Below are positions 55,409 to 63,791 of a stretch of DNA of 64,000 nucleotides, piece by piece. The notes beneath the pieces were generated by a model that was not told where the DNA came from, searched no databases, and saw nothing but the letters and a program-made list of their open reading frames with translations. How positions within the stretch are numbered: position 1 is the stretch's first letter; each line of letters begins with the position of its first letter. Made by a program: the position numbers and the translations under genes. Origin of the DNA: VRUE01 sp044867645 (GTDB lineage: Bacteria; Actinomycetota; Thermoleophilia; Solirubrobacterales; 70-9); NCBI GenBank assembly GCA_044867645.1, contig JBIOVI010000017.1:3342-67341 (forward strand). The letters run 5' to 3'.

Positions 55409-55594
55409 GTGGCCAATCACCTCACCCCGTCCGAGCTTGCCGACGAGCTACGTATGAAGCGGCAGGAGGTGATCGGCAAATGCGTAGAGATGCACGTGCC
55501 GATCTTCCACGGCCGCATCGATAAGTCCCTCTTCCAGACATCGCTGCGGCAGATGTCAGGACAGGACAAGGAGAGGCGAGCCTCCGCGGCTTAG
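55409..55594 (+). CDS. 61-residue small protein with IF-2 N-terminal-like helix
   Basis: A complete small gene from GTG 55409 with GGGAGG 8-13 nt upstream (ATGGGAGGTCGCCC). The sequence ANHLTPSELADELRMKRQEVIGKCVEMHVPIFHGRIDKSLF resembles the N-terminal subdomain of initiation factor IF-2, a short three-helix unit (LAKELGxxxxEVIxxLxxLG), and related DNA-binding helices. Such stand-alone copies occur in actinobacteria. It sits in front of the acyl-CoA synthetase gene, 29 bp upstream of its start, and may be co-transcribed. Function unknown. Confidence 0.7.
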   Translation: MANHLTPSELADELRMKRQEVIGKCVEMHVPIFHGRIDKSLFQTSLRQMSGQDKERRASAA

Positions 55595-55623
55595 CACTCG
55601 ATTGGTCGACTAGACTCCCCGCC

Positions 55624-57408
55624 GTGGAGGAGCGGGGAACCAAATCGGTAACGCTTGCAGACTTGCTGCCACGCGCAGCCCGGCTTTACGGCAGCGCTCC
55701 GGCGATCCGCTTCAAGGACGGCGACGAGTGGGTGTCGCGCAGCTTTGAGGAGGTTGAGGAGACCGTTCGCTCCCTTGCCCTGGGGCTGATCGACTTGGGG
55801 GTCAGCAAAGGCGACAAGGTCTCGATCCTCGCCAATACCCGTCCCGAGTGGACCTACTTCGACTTCGCGGCGCTCTCGGTGGGCGCCACTGTGGTCCCGA
55901 TCTACCAGACCAACTCCCCGGAGGAGTGCCAGTACGTGCTGGAGAACTCCGACGCCAAGGTCGTCGTCGTTGAGGACGATGAACAGCTGGAGAAGATCCG
56001 CGCGGTCCGCGATCGGCTTCCGCTGCTGGAGCAGGTCGTGCGGATGACCGGCTCCAGCGAGGATGCGATCTCGCTCGAGGAGCTTGCCGCGCGCGGCAGC
56101 AGCCGCGATGCCGCCGAGTGGGAGCAACGCTGGAGCGCCGTCACGCCCGACGACGTCTGCACCTTCATCTACACGTCGGGAACGACCGGGCCGCCAAAGG
56201 GGTGCGTGATCACCCACGGCAACTACCGGGCGATGCTCGACATGGTCAACGCGACCAGCGTGATCGAGGGCGAAGACGTCACCTACCTCTACCTCCCCCT
56301 CGCCCACTCCTTCGCCCTGCTAATCCAGCTCGGTAGCTTCGACCTCGGCGCGACGATTGCCTACTGGGAGCGCGACCCGCTGAAGATCCTGCCCAACCTG
56401 GCCGAACTGAAACCGACCTATTTCCCCTCGGTTCCGCGTATCTTCGAGAAGATCTACACCGCCGCGACCAGCGGCATGGAGAAAGTCGGGGGCCTAAAAA
56501 AGGCGATCTTCAACTGGTCGATCAGGATCGGCGGCAAGATGCGCAAAGCGGAACGTGCCGGTCGCCGGCCGGGCTTCCCGCTTCGCAAACAGTATGAGCT
56601 CGCCGATAAACAGGTCCTCTCGAAAATCCGCGGACTCTTCGGTGGGAAGCTGCGCCTTGCGGTCTCCGGCGCCGCCCCTATCAATCCGGAGATCCTGCGC
56701 TTCTTCGACGCAGCCGGAGTACTGGTGTTGGAGGGCTGGGGAATGACCGAGACCTCAACCGCCGCGACGATCTCCTCACCGGACGATTTCAAGATCGGCA
56801 CGATCGGCAAACCATTCCCCGGCTGCGAGGTGAAAATCGCCGACGATGGCGAGATCCTGGTCAAGGGCCCCAACGTCTTCCAGGGCTATTACAAGAACGA
56901 GGAGGCAACCCGAGAGACGATCGTCAACGGCTGGCTCCACACCGGCGACCTCGGCGAGATCGACGCGGACGGCTTCATCACGATCACCGGCCGCAAAAAG
57001 GACATCATCATCACCGCCGGCGGCAAGAACATCACCCCGGCCAACCTCGAGAACGAAATCAAGCAGCACCCACTTGTCTCCCAGTGCGTAGTTGTTGGCG
57101 ACCGCCGGCCTTATCTCGTTGCGCTGGTCACCCTCGACCCCGAGGAAGCGGTCGCCTATGCCAAAGAGCACGGGCTGCCAGAGGATCCCGAGCAGCTCGC
57201 GTCGAACGGCCCTGTCCGCGAGGCGATCGAGCAGCACCTGGCAAAGGTCAACGAGAAATTCGCCCGGGTCGAGCAGGTGAAGAAGATCGCGATACTCCCC
57301 CACGATCTTTCCCAGGAGAGCGGCGAGCTGACTCCGACCCTGAAGGTCAAGCGAGCCGTCGTCGCCCAGAAGCACGAGCCGGAGATCGAGAAGCTCTACA
57401 CGAGCTGA
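55624..57408 (+). CDS. long-chain acyl-CoA synthetase (AMP-forming)
   Basis: 594 residues from GTG 55624. ANL-superfamily enzyme activating fatty acids to acyl-AMP then acyl-CoA. AMP motif TFIYTSGTTGPPKGCVITHGN (about 180-200), the linker VLEGWGMTETSTAATIS, the FACS signature NGWLHTGDLGEIDADGFITITGRKKDIIITAGGKNI, and the catalytic Lys near the C-terminus in LTPTLKVKRAVV. Closest in layout to mycobacterial FadD15-like and eukaryotic ACSL enzymes. It supplies acyl-CoAs to the beta-oxidation genes elsewhere in the window. Convergent with a patatin-like lipase. Confidence 0.93.
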   Translation: MEERGTKSVTLADLLPRAARLYGSAPAIRFKDGDEWVSRSFEEVEETVRSLALGLIDLGVSKGDKVSILANTRPEWTYFDFAALSVGATVVPIYQTNSPEECQYVLENSDAKVVVVEDDEQLEKIRAVRDRLPLLEQVVRMTGSSEDAISLEELAARGSSRDAAEWEQRWSAVTPDDVCTFIYTSGTTGPPKGCVITHGNYRAMLDMVNATSVIEGEDVTYLYLPLAHSFALLIQLGSFDLGATIAYWERDPLKILPNLAELKPTYFPSVPRIFEKIYTAATSGMEKVGGLKKAIFNWSIRIGGKMRKAERAGRRPGFPLRKQYELADKQVLSKIRGLFGGKLRLAVSGAAPINPEILRFFDAAGVLVLEGWGMTETSTAATISSPDDFKIGTIGKPFPGCEVKIADDGEILVKGPNVFQGYYKNEEATRETIVNGWLHTGDLGEIDADGFITITGRKKDIIITAGGKNITPANLENEIKQHPLVSQCVVVGDRRPYLVALVTLDPEEAVAYAKEHGLPEDPEQLASNGPVREAIEQHLAKVNEKFARVEQVKKIAILPHDLSQESGELTPTLKVKRAVVAQKHEPEIEKLYTS

Positions 57409-57430
57409 GAGCGCCCAGCAGGGGTGGGGC

Positions 57431-58690
57431 TCAGGAAGCCTCGCCGGACTGACGCAGTAGTGCCGAGGTCGTCTGCTCCAGCACGCGGCGCCAGGCAGAG
57501 GCCTGCTCCGGCTCCTCCTCAGCGGCCCGCTCGACCACGCGGCGCACGCGGCGCTCGGAAATCTCGAGCCCATGGCGCTCGGCGATCTGCTTGTAGCGGT
57601 CGTAATCCTGGGCAAGGGTCGCGGTGACCGACTCGAAGCCGTGGCGAGCGATCTCGAGCCGCCGGGAGTAATCCATGATCGGCGTCCCGAACATCAGCTC
57701 GTCGTTCGCCTCCGGCTCGAGCAGGATGATGTCGACGCCGGGGTACTTCTCCTGCCACTGCTCGACCGCCTGGTGCAGGCGAGCGTGGGCGATCAAGCGG
57801 AAGGTCTGGTTGGCGATCGCCGGCAGGCCCATGTCCGAGACCCGCCGCACCCGGTTGCCGAAGACCGTCGGGATCGTCGTCTCGAAGTCGTTGACGAAGG
57901 GGACGAGCGGATTGACGACGACGATGAACTTTGCCCCTTTCTCGACCGCGATATCGACGTTGGTGGTCGAGCGGATGCCGCCGTCGACCAGCTGGCGACC
58001 CTTCAGGTCGACCGGCTTGTAGACGATCGGCAGCGCGGTCGAGCACTCGATCGCCTTCGAGATCGGCACGTCGTTCCAGCCGTCCTCGCCGAAGACGATC
58101 CGCTCGCAAGTGTCGAGGTCGGTGGCGGTCAGGTACAGCTCGCTGTCGAGCAGGCGAAAATCGTTGATCCGGCCGGCGTCTGTCAGCGACTGCTCGACGT
58201 AGTCGGCTATCCCAGCGCCCGAGTAGAGGCCGGACGGCAGGGCCTCGGCGAGTCCGACCACGATGTCGATCGCCGAAAAGTCGCCCATCTGCACCAGCCG
58301 GCGCACCAACTCGACCGTGCGCAGCGGCAGCATTGCCGCTTTCTGCAGGAAGCCGAGGTAGTTGAACCTCAGGACCTTGTCGAGATCGAGATCGTCCAGC
58401 TCCGAGGGCACCCGGTCGTTGATCACCTGCATCATTTCGTCGGGGGTGACCCCGTTGGCCAGCATCGTCGCCACGAAAGAGCCGGCGCTGGTGCCGACAT
58501 AGACGTCGAAGTTGTTGACCGTGCTGTTGACCGCCAGCAGGTCGAGAGCGCGCAGGGCGCCGATCTCGTAGACGCCACCGGTGAAACCGCCGCCGCCGAG
58601 CACAAGGGCCGTCTTCGACGGGCGCTTGCGGCCTTTGCCGCGTTTGCGGCGTGAGGTGGTCTCGATATCGACGACCTTGCCCATAAACAT
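57431..58690 (-). CDS. patatin-like phospholipase
   Basis: 419 residues from ATG 58690 (ATG 58684 is nearly equal). The patatin Ser-Asp dyad is intact: oxyanion loop VLGGGGFTGGVYEIGAL, nucleophile Ser in GTSAGSFVA (about residue 69) and Asp in VDGGIRS (about 237-240). A C-terminal helical extension of about 130 residues is typical of the bacterial RssA-type and larger patatins. It hydrolyses acyl esters of membrane lipids and would release fatty acids for the convergent acyl-CoA synthetase. No signal peptide; cytoplasmic or peripheral on the membrane. Confidence 0.92.
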   Translation of the reverse strand: MFMGKVVDIETTSRRKRGKGRKRPSKTALVLGGGGFTGGVYEIGALRALDLLAVNSTVNNFDVYVGTSAGSFVATMLANGVTPDEMMQVINDRVPSELDDLDLDKVLRFNYLGFLQKAAMLPLRTVELVRRLVQMGDFSAIDIVVGLAEALPSGLYSGAGIADYVEQSLTDAGRINDFRLLDSELYLTATDLDTCERIVFGEDGWNDVPISKAIECSTALPIVYKPVDLKGRQLVDGGIRSTTNVDIAVEKGAKFIVVVNPLVPFVNDFETTIPTVFGNRVRRVSDMGLPAIANQTFRLIAHARLHQAVEQWQEKYPGVDIILLEPEANDELMFGTPIMDYSRRLEIARHGFESVTATLAQDYDRYKQIAERHGLEISERRVRRVVERAAEEEPEQASAWRRVLEQTTSALLRQSGEAS

Positions 58691-58773
58691 GGATTATCCC
58701 AGACGGTGCGGGCAGGTCCCCCTGCCGACCGCTCATGCCGCTACCTTCGCCAGATTCCGTGTTGCATCACGCA

Positions 58774-60009
58774 ATGAGACGGGCGGCGATCCTCTTCGTC
58801 TTGCTGGCTGTGCTCCTCTTGCCTGCGCCGGCAAGCGGAGCGGGCAACGCCTGCCAAGAGATGCGGCAGCGTCTGGTGGCTGGGGGCGGGACGGCGAGTG
58901 GGCTGTTCGTCGTCGACGCCGACAGCGGTAAGGCAGTCTGCGCGCGAGCGGCGAAGCGGCCCCGCTCGCTGGCCTCGAACACCAAGCTGTTCACGACCTC
59001 GACCGCGCTGTCGCGGTTCGGACCCGAATACAAGATCGCCACCCAGCTGCTCACTGACGGCAAGATCGGCTTTGACGGCATCCTGCGCGGCAGCCTCTAT
59101 CTGCAGGGGGCGGGGGACCCGGCCCTCGGCGTGCCATCCTTCTATGACCGCTACGGAGGCGGCGTGGGGACCAATCTGCTTTCGCTCAAGACCCAGCTCG
59201 GCGAAGCGGGGATCCGCGCGGTGACGGGGCGTCTCTATGCGGACGACACCGTCTTCGACCGCCTCCGGGGGGTAGCCGACTCGGGCTACGCCACCAGCCC
59301 CTACATAGGACCGCTGTCCGGCCTTTCCTTCAACTCCGGCTACCGCGGCTCGATCGGCCAAGGGTTCACCTCCGATCCCGCCACGCTGGCAGCCTCGAAG
59401 CTCGCCCGCGCGCTCAACGCCGCGGGGATCTCGATCCGAACCGGGGTGGCGCGCGGCGATACTCCTCCCGACGCCGAGGCGATCGCAGCCGTGCGCTCGC
59501 CGACGATGTCGCGGCTGGTCGAGGCCACCGACGTCTACTCGAACAACTTCTTCGCCGAGATGCTGGTCAAGCTGCTCGGCGCCCATTTCGGCAGCGGCGG
59601 GACCACGGCCGCGGGGACCGCCGTGGTCGAGCGCTTCGCCCGCGGCCACGGCTCGGCGATCCACGCGATCGACGGGTCCGGCCTCACGCGCGGTAACCGC
59701 GCCTCCCCTTACGCGGTCGTGGGCCTCCTGCGGGCAATGCGGGGAAGCGCGGTGGGGGACGAGTTCATCCAGGATCTGGCGCTCACGGGCCGCGAGGGAA
59801 CCGTCGCCGACCGCACCGAGGGAACGGCCGCCTACGGCCGCTGTCGGACCAAGACCGGCACCCTGACCGGGGTCAGCGCCCTCTCCGGCTACTGCTTCAA
59901 CCGCAGCGGGAGGATTATGGTCTTCTCGATCCTGATGAACGGTGTGTCCGACCTCTACCTCGCGCACCGCGAGCAAGACAAGATCGCCGGTCTCGTCGCC
60001 TCCTACTGA
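58774..60009 (+). CDS. D-alanyl-D-alanine carboxypeptidase/endopeptidase (PBP4-type, S13)
   Basis: 411 residues from ATG 58774, which gives a clean signal peptide (MRRAAILFVLLAVLLLPAPASGAG). Penicillin-binding motifs of peptidase family S13 are all visible: SxxK in LASNTKL, SxN in YSNNFFAEML and KTG in CRTKTGTLTG. Between the first two lies the S13 insertion with VTGRLYADDTVFD. It removes the terminal D-Ala or cuts cross-bridges of peptidoglycan outside the membrane. Its 3' end overlaps the convergent ligA gene by 7 bp. Confidence 0.92.
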   Translation: MRRAAILFVLLAVLLLPAPASGAGNACQEMRQRLVAGGGTASGLFVVDADSGKAVCARAAKRPRSLASNTKLFTTSTALSRFGPEYKIATQLLTDGKIGFDGILRGSLYLQGAGDPALGVPSFYDRYGGGVGTNLLSLKTQLGEAGIRAVTGRLYADDTVFDRLRGVADSGYATSPYIGPLSGLSFNSGYRGSIGQGFTSDPATLAASKLARALNAAGISIRTGVARGDTPPDAEAIAAVRSPTMSRLVEATDVYSNNFFAEMLVKLLGAHFGSGGTTAAGTAVVERFARGHGSAIHAIDGSGLTRGNRASPYAVVGLLRAMRGSAVGDEFIQDLALTGREGTVADRTEGTAAYGRCRTKTGTLTGVSALSGYCFNRSGRIMVFSILMNGVSDLYLAHREQDKIAGLVASY

Positions 60010-62027
60010 AGACCGAGGAGCGTCCGCAGACCCGCTTCGTCGAGGATCTCGGCCTCGAGCTTCTCGGCCTTGGCCAACTTCGAACCGGGGTTCTCGCCGG
60101 CGACCACGTAATCGGTTTTCTTCGAGACAGAGTTGACGACCTTGCCCCCCGCGGCCTTGATCAAAGCTCCGGCCTCCTCCCGCGTCAACTCCGGCAGGGT
60201 GCCGGTCAGTACCAGCGTCCGGCCCTCCAGCGGACCACCGGCGGTGCGTCGTTCGGACTCGTCGGCCTCCAGTCGCAGGCCCTTCTGCTTCAGCTTCTCG
60301 ACCAGCGCCCAGGTCGGCTCATCGGCGAGCGAATCGGCGATCTGCACGGCCATGATCGGTCCCACCCCCTCCACCTCCTCGACTCGCTCCGGGTCGGCCT
60401 CGTGCAGCGCGTCGATCGAGCCAAAGTGGTCGGCGAGGGCCTCCGCGGTCACGTAGCCGACCCCTGGCAGGCCGAGCGCGTAGAGCACGCGTTTGAAGGG
60501 GCGCGAGCGCGAAGCGTCGACCGCTGCCAGCAGATTGCGGGCAGAGACCTCGCCGAAGCCCTCCAGGCCGACCAGCCTCTCCTCGTCGAGCTCGTAGATA
60601 TCGGCGACGTCGGCGATCAGCCCTTCCTGCAGGAAGCGCATTGCCTGCTTCTCCCCCAGTCCGTCGATGTCCATCGCCCCCTTGCTGACGAAGTGCTTGA
60701 CGTGCTGGAAGGACTGGCCAGGACAGCCGGCGCGGTTGGGGCAGATGGTGAAGACCGCGTCATCGGGCTTCACCGTCGGCGTCCCGCAGATCGGGCACTC
60801 CATCGGCGGTTTGACCCGCCGGGTGCGCTTGGGGCGCCGCTGGACCAGGGGCGAGACGACCTGGGGGATCACGTCGCCGGCTCGCATCACGACCACCTCG
60901 TCGCCGACCCGCACGTCCTTGCGCGCCAGATCCTCCTCGTTGTGCAGGGTCGCGGTGGAGACGGTGACGCCGCCGACGTGGACCGGCTCGAGCATCGCGA
61001 AGGGCACCAGATGGCCGGTGCGCCCGACGTTCCAAACCACGTCGAGCAGCTTCGTCGTCGCCGTAGTCGGCGCGAACTTCCAGGCGATCGCCCAGCGAGG
61101 CTCGCGGCCGACCACGCCCAGCTCCCGCCACAGCGCCCGCTCGTCGACCTTGACCACGACCCCGTCGATCTCGTAGTCGAGCTCCTCGCGCCGCTCCTCC
61201 CACCAGCGGCACCGCTTCACGACCGAGTCGATCCCGGCATGGTGGTCGGTGTCGGGGTTGACCTTGAAGCCGCGCTCGCGCAACCACTCGACCTCCTCGC
61301 TGTGGGTGACCGGGTCGAGGCCGCGCATCGCGCCGAGGCCGTAGCACCAGATCGAGAGCGGGCGTTCGGCGGCTAGCGTGGGATCGAGCTGGCGGATCGA
61401 GCCCGCGGCCGAGTTCCTCGGATTGGCGAAAGTGGGTTCACCTGCCTCCGCCCGGCGCTCGTTCAGCCTTTTGAAGTCGGCTATCGGCAGATATACCTCG
61501 CCCCGTACTTCGATCAGTGGCGGCGCGTCGTCGATCCGCAGCGGGATCGACCCGATCGTGCGCAGGTTCTGGGTGACGTCCTCGCCGATCCGGCCGTCGC
61601 CGCGAGTGGCGCCGCGAACCAGGACGCCGTCCTCGTAGGTGAGCGAGATCGCCAGCCCATCGATCTTTGGCTCGGTGGTGTAGCTGAACTCGGCGGCGCT
61701 GATGTCGAGCCGCTTCAGGTGATTGCGGATGCGCGTCTCCCAGGCACGCAGCTCCTCCTCGTCGCGGGCGTTGCCGAGCGAGAGCATCGCCTCCACGTGC
61801 TCGACCTGCTCGAAGCGATCGAGCGGTGACGCGCCGACCCGCTGCGTAGGCGAGTCGGCGCTCAACAGCTCCGGATGCTCGGCCTCGATCTGCCGCAGCT
61901 CGTCGAGCAGGGCGTCGTACTCGTCGTCGCCGATCAGAGGGTCGTCGAGGACGTAGTAGCGGTGGTTGTGGAGGGCGAGCTCCCGCCGCAGCTCCTCGAC
62001 CCGCTTCTCGGCGGTATCGGCGCTCAC
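60003..62027 (-). CDS. ligA: NAD-dependent DNA ligase
   Basis: 674 residues from GTG 62027, overlapping the surE stop as GTGA. Domains in order: Ia (YYVLDDPLIGDDEYDALLDEL), adenylation with catalytic Lys in TEPKIDGLAISL (KxDG), OB fold (GRTGHLVPFAMLEPV), Cys4 zinc finger (CPICGTP, then CPNRAGCPGQ), HhH region and C-terminal BRCT (LEGRTLVLTGTL). All hallmarks of the essential replication ligase, which seals nicks using NAD+. It is of normal length. Co-transcription with surE is unusual but tight. Confidence 0.96.
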   Translation of the reverse strand: MSADTAEKRVEELRRELALHNHRYYVLDDPLIGDDEYDALLDELRQIEAEHPELLSADSPTQRVGASPLDRFEQVEHVEAMLSLGNARDEEELRAWETRIRNHLKRLDISAAEFSYTTEPKIDGLAISLTYEDGVLVRGATRGDGRIGEDVTQNLRTIGSIPLRIDDAPPLIEVRGEVYLPIADFKRLNERRAEAGEPTFANPRNSAAGSIRQLDPTLAAERPLSIWCYGLGAMRGLDPVTHSEEVEWLRERGFKVNPDTDHHAGIDSVVKRCRWWEERREELDYEIDGVVVKVDERALWRELGVVGREPRWAIAWKFAPTTATTKLLDVVWNVGRTGHLVPFAMLEPVHVGGVTVSTATLHNEEDLARKDVRVGDEVVVMRAGDVIPQVVSPLVQRRPKRTRRVKPPMECPICGTPTVKPDDAVFTICPNRAGCPGQSFQHVKHFVSKGAMDIDGLGEKQAMRFLQEGLIADVADIYELDEERLVGLEGFGEVSARNLLAAVDASRSRPFKRVLYALGLPGVGYVTAEALADHFGSIDALHEADPERVEEVEGVGPIMAVQIADSLADEPTWALVEKLKQKGLRLEADESERRTAGGPLEGRTLVLTGTLPELTREEAGALIKAAGGKVVNSVSKKTDYVVAGENPGSKLAKAEKLEAEILDEAGLRTLLGLQ

Positions 62028-62836
62028 ACCGACGACGGGAAGCAGGCTGCCAGCATCTCCTCGAACCGCCAGCCGCGCAGCCGCTCGAGGCCACCATGAT
62101 CGGTGAGGTCGAAGTGGATCGGGGTGACCGCGATCCTGCCCTGCGAGATCGCGGTCAGGTCGGTTCCCTCCTGCTCCTCGAAGCCCGGCTGCCAACCGTA
62201 GATCTCGTAATGGCGGCGGCCGTCCTCGTCCTCTGAGACGAGCTTCAGCTCATCGTTGTAGAGACGTTTGCCGAGCTTCGTGACTTCGATCCCGTTCGGT
62301 TCCCCGGCTGGACAGTTGACGTTGATCAGCGTCGCCGGGGGCATCGGCTCGGCGATCAGCGTGCGGACGAGCTGGGCGACAAATGGCGCCGCGACGGAGA
62401 AGTCGAAGCGGCCGCTGACGTAGCCCATCCCGCCGCTGGAGGACTGCTGCGAGATCGCCACCGCCGGGATGCCCAGGACGATTCCCTCGAAAGCCGCCGC
62501 GACGGTGCCCGAGTAAGTGATGTCGTCGCCGAGATTGGCGCCGTGGTTGATCCCCGAGACGATCAGGTCCGGGCGGTGTCCGACCAGGCCCAGCTCGGCG
62601 AAGCGGACGCAGTCGACGGGGGTGCCGTCGGTGGCGAAGCCGCGGTCGCCGTCGCCGAACTCGACCTCCTCGACGGTCAGCGGCGAGCGGGTCGTGATGC
62701 TGCGCGCGGTCGCGCTGCGGTTGGAGTCGGGGGCGATCACGTCCACCTCGACGCCGTCCAGCTCACGCAGGGCCCGCCGCGCCGCTTGCAGGCCGGGGGC
62801 CGAGATCCCATCGTCGTTGGTCAGGAGGACGCGCAC
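62024..62836 (-). CDS. surE: 5'/3'-nucleotidase SurE
   Basis: 270 residues from GTG 62836; longer frames upstream are antisense to truA. Metal-dependent survival-protein phosphatase: NDDG (Asp8-Asp9) with Ser in APDSNRSATARSIT, and the Asn in INHGANLGDDITYSGTV. SurE dephosphorylates nucleoside 5'- and 3'-monophosphates and short polyphosphates, and helps stationary-phase survival. ligA begins in its stop codon. It is divergent from truA across 63 bp. Confidence 0.95.
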   Translation of the reverse strand: MRVLLTNDDGISAPGLQAARRALRELDGVEVDVIAPDSNRSATARSITTRSPLTVEEVEFGDGDRGFATDGTPVDCVRFAELGLVGHRPDLIVSGINHGANLGDDITYSGTVAAAFEGIVLGIPAVAISQQSSSGGMGYVSGRFDFSVAAPFVAQLVRTLIAEPMPPATLINVNCPAGEPNGIEVTKLGKRLYNDELKLVSEDEDGRRHYEIYGWQPGFEEQEGTDLTAISQGRIAVTPIHFDLTDHGGLERLRGWRFEEMLAACFPSSV

Positions 62837-62899
62837 AGGTGCCGATTCTAGGGAGAGGCGAGGGGGACCCTCCTCAAACACGGGCATACTGCGCGTCCG

Positions 62900-63631
62900 A
62901 TGACCACCGTGCGGTTGGAGCTTGAATATGACGGGAGCGGCTTTCGAGGATGGGCGGCTCAGCCTGGACTGCGGACCGTGCAGGGGGAGCTGGAGGCGGC
63001 GTTGGCCACGGTGCTGCGGGAGCCGGTGCAGCTGACGGTGGCGGGGCGGACGGACACGGGGGTGCATGCGCTGGGACAGGTGGCGAGCTTCGTCACCGAG
63101 GCCGAAGTCAAGGAGGATCTCGCACGTCGCCTCAACGGAGTGGGTCCTGACGACATCGCCGTCACCGCTGCGGACGCGGTCGAGGATGGCTTCGATGCGC
63201 GGCACAGCGCCAAATCGCGCAGCTACCGCTACCGCGTGCTGGCGCGCTCCGCGCCCGGCCCCTTCGAGCACGGCCGCGCCCTCTGGTGGCCACATCGCGT
63301 CGACTTCGACGCGCTCGAGGCCTGCGCCGCGGCATTGCCGGGCACGCACGACTTCACCGCCTTCACCCCAACCCAGACCGACCACGTCCGCTTCGACCGC
63401 GACGTCTACCACGCCACCTGGGAGCAGGCCGGGGACATCCTCGGCTTCCACATCGCCGCCGACGCCTTCATGCGAAACATGGTCCGCATCCTCGTCGGCA
63501 CCATGCTCGAGGTCAGCAACGGCCGCCGCTCCCTGGAAAGCTTCACGAAGCTGCTCGAAGGCGCGACGCGCTCTGAAGCCGGCGACACGGCGCCCCCCCA
63601 CGGCCTCTACCTGGAGTCAGTCAGCTATTGA
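62900..63631 (+). CDS. truA: tRNA pseudouridine synthase A
   Basis: 243 residues from ATG 62900. TruA converts U38-U40 in tRNA anticodon arms to pseudouridine. The catalytic Asp is in GRTDTGVHALGQV (about residue 52). Other family blocks: YDGSGFRGWAAQPGLRTVQGELEAAL, FDARHSAKSRSYRYRVL, GTHDFTAFT and FHIAADAFMRNMVRILVGTMLEV. In many actinobacteria truA follows rplQ; here it is convergent with it, separated by a long nested hairpin. Complete. Confidence 0.95.
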   Translation: MTTVRLELEYDGSGFRGWAAQPGLRTVQGELEAALATVLREPVQLTVAGRTDTGVHALGQVASFVTEAEVKEDLARRLNGVGPDDIAVTAADAVEDGFDARHSAKSRSYRYRVLARSAPGPFEHGRALWWPHRVDFDALEACAAALPGTHDFTAFTPTQTDHVRFDRDVYHATWEQAGDILGFHIAADAFMRNMVRILVGTMLEVSNGRRSLESFTKLLEGATRSEAGDTAPPHGLYLESVSY

Positions 63632-63655
63632 GCGAGAGCTAGATGGCGCCTGAGT

Positions 63656-63780
63656 GGGGAGGGCAAGGGGGTGTCCTCGCCGCAGCGGCGTCCTCTTTTC
63701 CGCCCCACAAGCAGTCTCGGACGGCCGCTAACCGACCAGGCGGAAAACCCAGCAAGGCGAGGACACCCTCTGCCCTCCCC
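63656..63780. terminator. large nested inverted repeat between convergent truA and rplQ
   Basis: The outer arms (63656-63681 and 63756-63780) match over about 24 of 26 positions (GGGGAGGGCA, then GGGTGTCCTCGCC, with small differences between). A second pair, TTTTCCGCC (63696-63704) and GGCGGAAAA (63739-63747), nests inside; its T-run could serve as a release signal in either orientation. Probably a bidirectional terminator for truA and rplQ. Its size is unusual. Confidence 0.7.
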
Positions 63781-63791
63781 CAACCGACCCG

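Noticed and set aside
62837..63601. N-terminal extension of SurE to 525 residues
   Set aside because: It runs antisense through truA; the conserved SurE N-terminus begins exactly at GTG 62836.
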